Source of the DNA: UBA4877 sp002399345
GTDB lineage: Bacteria > Bacillota > Thermoanaerobacteria > Thermoanaerobacterales > UBA4877
NCBI GenBank assembly: GCA_036752905.1
Contig: DAIORT010000014.1
Coordinates: 1 to 34,000 of the forward strand
Reading direction: 5' to 3'
DNA: 34,000 nt
Below are positions 32,564-34,000 of this stretch, one piece after another. The notes beneath the pieces were generated by a model. It did no database searches, was not told the DNA's origin, and worked only from the letters and a program-made list of their open reading frames with translations. How positions within the stretch are numbered: the stretch's first letter is position 1; every line of letters begins with the position of its first letter. A program made the translations under genes and the position numbers.

Positions 32564-33561
32564 TTGAAACGAACTTTTTATATAATGAGCAATGGTCAGA
32601 AATAAAGAGGAAAGACAACACGTTTGCTTTTGAAAATGACACAGGTAAAAAATATATACCGGTTGAAGAACTCAATGATATATATGTTTTCGGCGAATTG
32701 ACACTTAATAAGAGATTTTTGGAATATGCAAGTAGAAAGGAAGTACCTATACATTTTTTTAACTATTATGGATATTATATTGGCAGTTTCTACCCTCGTG
32801 AACATCTTAATTCAGGTTATATGATATTAAAACAAGCCGAGTTTTATTTAAATGATGAAAAAAGGATGTTTCTGGCTAAACAGTTTATAAAGGGATCTGC
32901 TCAAAATATACAGCATGTGTTGAAATATTATATAAACCGTGGAAATGAAGACCTTAATGATATAAGTTATGCAATAAGTGAGCTTATTAATAAATTAGAT
33001 ATCTGTAATGGTATAAATCAGCTCATGGCGGTAGAGGGTAATATACGTGATATATATTATAAATCATTTGATATAATCCTTCAGAATCCGGACTTTGCCT
33101 TCGATAAAAGAACAAGAAGACCACCCCAGAACTACATAAATACGATGATCAGCTTTGGCAATTCTATTATGTATACCATTATACTAAGTGAGATTTATAA
33201 AACACATCTTGATCCACGTATAGGTTATCTACATTCAACCAACTTTAGACGATTTACATTGAACTTAGATGTATCCGAAATTTTTAAACCAATAATTATC
33301 GATAGGATGATATTAACCTTAATTTCCAAAAAGATGATCACTAAAAAGAATTTTGATAAAGACACTAACGGCATAATTTTGAAAGATAAGGGTAAACAAT
33401 TGATATTGCAGGAAATTGACAATAGACTAAGAACCACAATTCATCATAGAGAATTTGGCAGGAATGTATCTTATAGAACAATCATAAGGATGGAGCTTTA
33501 TAAGCTGGAAAAACACTTAATGGGTGAAAAAGAATATGAACCATTTCAATCAAGATGGTGA
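32564..33561 (+). pseudogene. cas1: CRISPR integrase Cas1, with an apparent frameshift after codon 12
   Basis: Cas1 is the metal-dependent integrase that inserts spacers together with Cas2. The proper start is TTG at 32564, six bases after GGAGGTG. It reads MKRTFYIMSNGQK and hits TAA at 32603. In the -1 frame SEIKRKDNTFAFENDTGK begins at once and continues to 33561, the standard Cas1 body. Adding one G after 32599 would give NGQEIKRKDN and a 332-residue Cas1 of normal length. The catalytic triad is intact: Glu at 33034 (AVEGNIR), His at 33232 (GYLHS) and Asp at 33268 (LDVSE). No ATG, GTG or TTG with a ribosome binding site exists for the second frame near its beginning. This is either a real recent mutation or a sequence error. 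Confidence 0.85.
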
Positions 33562-33626
33562 TGAACCGATAAGATTTTAGATTATGGATATCCGCGTAAC
33601 TTTTAGCTTGTATAGGAGATTAATGT

Positions 33627-33890
33627 ATGTTTGTAATTTTAGTCTATGATGTCAATGAAAAAAGAGTGGCTAAAGCATTAAAAATATGTAGGAAATATCT
33701 ATATTGGGTTCAAAACTCAGTATTTGAGGGTGAACTATCGAAAGCTAACTATAAAAGATTAAAATATGAACTATCGAATATCATACACGATGACGAAGAC
33801 TCGGTAATCTATTATACATTCAGAAGTATAAAGTATTCAAAAAGAGAATCTATGGGATTAAAAAAAGGGGGAGACAATAACTTTTTATAA
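33627..33890 (+). CDS. cas2: CRISPR-associated Cas2
   Basis: An 87-residue protein with the Cas2 ferredoxin fold pattern. It starts MFVILVYDVNEKRVAKALKI, with the usual Asp in VYDV, followed by CRKYLYWVQNSVFEGELS and a C-terminal DSVIYYTFRS strand. It is the dimeric partner of Cas1 in spacer integration. The ATG follows TAGGAGAT, 65 bases after cas1. The frame is complete, and it is the last gene before the expected array. Confidence 0.96.
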   Translation: MFVILVYDVNEKRVAKALKICRKYLYWVQNSVFEGELSKANYKRLKYELSNIIHDDEDSVIYYTFRSIKYSKRESMGLKKGGDNNFL

Positions 33891-34000
33891 TGTCGTTGAT
33901 GTGTTATAGTGTTAATATGGCGGAGCATCGACGACATAAGTTTTTTACTTTATTTGCCTTGATTACTGGTTACACAAAGATGTTAAGAAAAAACTAAAGT
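33891..34000 (+). promoter_or_regulatory. Region after cas2: hairpin and probable start of the CRISPR leader
   Basis: TGTCGTTGATG (33891-33901) can pair with CATCGACGACA (33926-33936) with one T-G wobble and a 24-nt loop. T6 follows at 33941-33946. It starts directly after the cas2 stop and could be a terminator. The following AT-rich sequence would fit the upstream part of a CRISPR leader. No repeat is visible before the edge of the window. Confidence 0.45.

Noticed and set aside
32590..32610. Programmed -1 frameshifting in cas1
   Set aside because: There is no X-XXY-YYZ slippery heptamer at GGT-CAG-AAA-TAA, and slipping from AAA to GAA would break pairing. A one-base deletion explains it more simply.
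33891..34000. CRISPR repeats at the right edge
   Set aside because: No direct repeat of about 30 bases occurs in the last 110 bases. The array, if present, starts outside the window.

Overview
The window looks like the chromosome of an anaerobic, spore-forming, low-GC Firmicute of the class Clostridia. Four things point there: a threonine T-box leader on thrS, a YtxC-type sporulation gene next to it, a butyryl-CoA operon of the clostridial kind, and strong AGGAGG ribosome binding sites with frequent TTG/GTG starts. I cannot name a genus from the sequence alone.

Layout. 1-219: a tRNA cluster (Phe, cut by the window edge; Gly; Cys). 244-3091: a DUF6873-type protein, a YtxC-like sporulation protein and a DapA-superfamily aldolase. 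3099-5314: thrS behind a sigma-A promoter and a T-box with an ACC (Thr) specifier. 5344-6426: a CobD/HisC-like PLP enzyme. 6430-7689: the infC-rpmI-rplT operon behind an L20-type attenuator; infC appears to start at the rare codon ATA. 7807-8577: a SpoU/TrmH rRNA methyltransferase, then about 535 bp without a convincing gene but with strong hairpins. 9113-11319: an ECF sigma factor, a zinc-type membrane anti-sigma factor and a secreted SIMPL-domain protein, tightly coupled. 11457-13442: two lipoproteins, one with two FMN-attachment repeats and one a NodB-type deacetylase.

13455-19634 is the complete acetyl-CoA to butyryl-CoA route (crt-hbd-thl-bcd-etfB-etfA). Thl condenses acetyl-CoA, Hbd reduces, Crt dehydrates, and Bcd with EtfBA reduces crotonyl-CoA, probably by electron bifurcation. 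A near-consensus Rex operator overlaps the predicted promoter, which would tie the pathway to the NADH/NAD+ ratio. 19699-22226 holds a LemA-TPM membrane pair and a DUF362/2x[4Fe-4S] protein. A SERCA-type Ca2+ ATPase lies convergently on the minus strand (22270-24948).

25135 to the end is a type I-B CRISPR-Cas locus in the order cas6-cas8b(csh1)-cas7(csh2)-cas5-cas3-cas4-cas1-cas2. The array is expected just beyond the right edge; no repeat is visible inside the window. The most notable anomaly is in cas1. Its proper start and ribosome binding site are present, but a one-base deletion near 32599 puts the first 13 codons out of frame with the remaining 320 or so intact codons. I saw no clearly undescribed multi-gene system. 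The best leads are the cas1 lesion, the Rex operator, the ATA start of infC, the double-flavin lipoprotein, and the structured gene-free region at 8578-9112.
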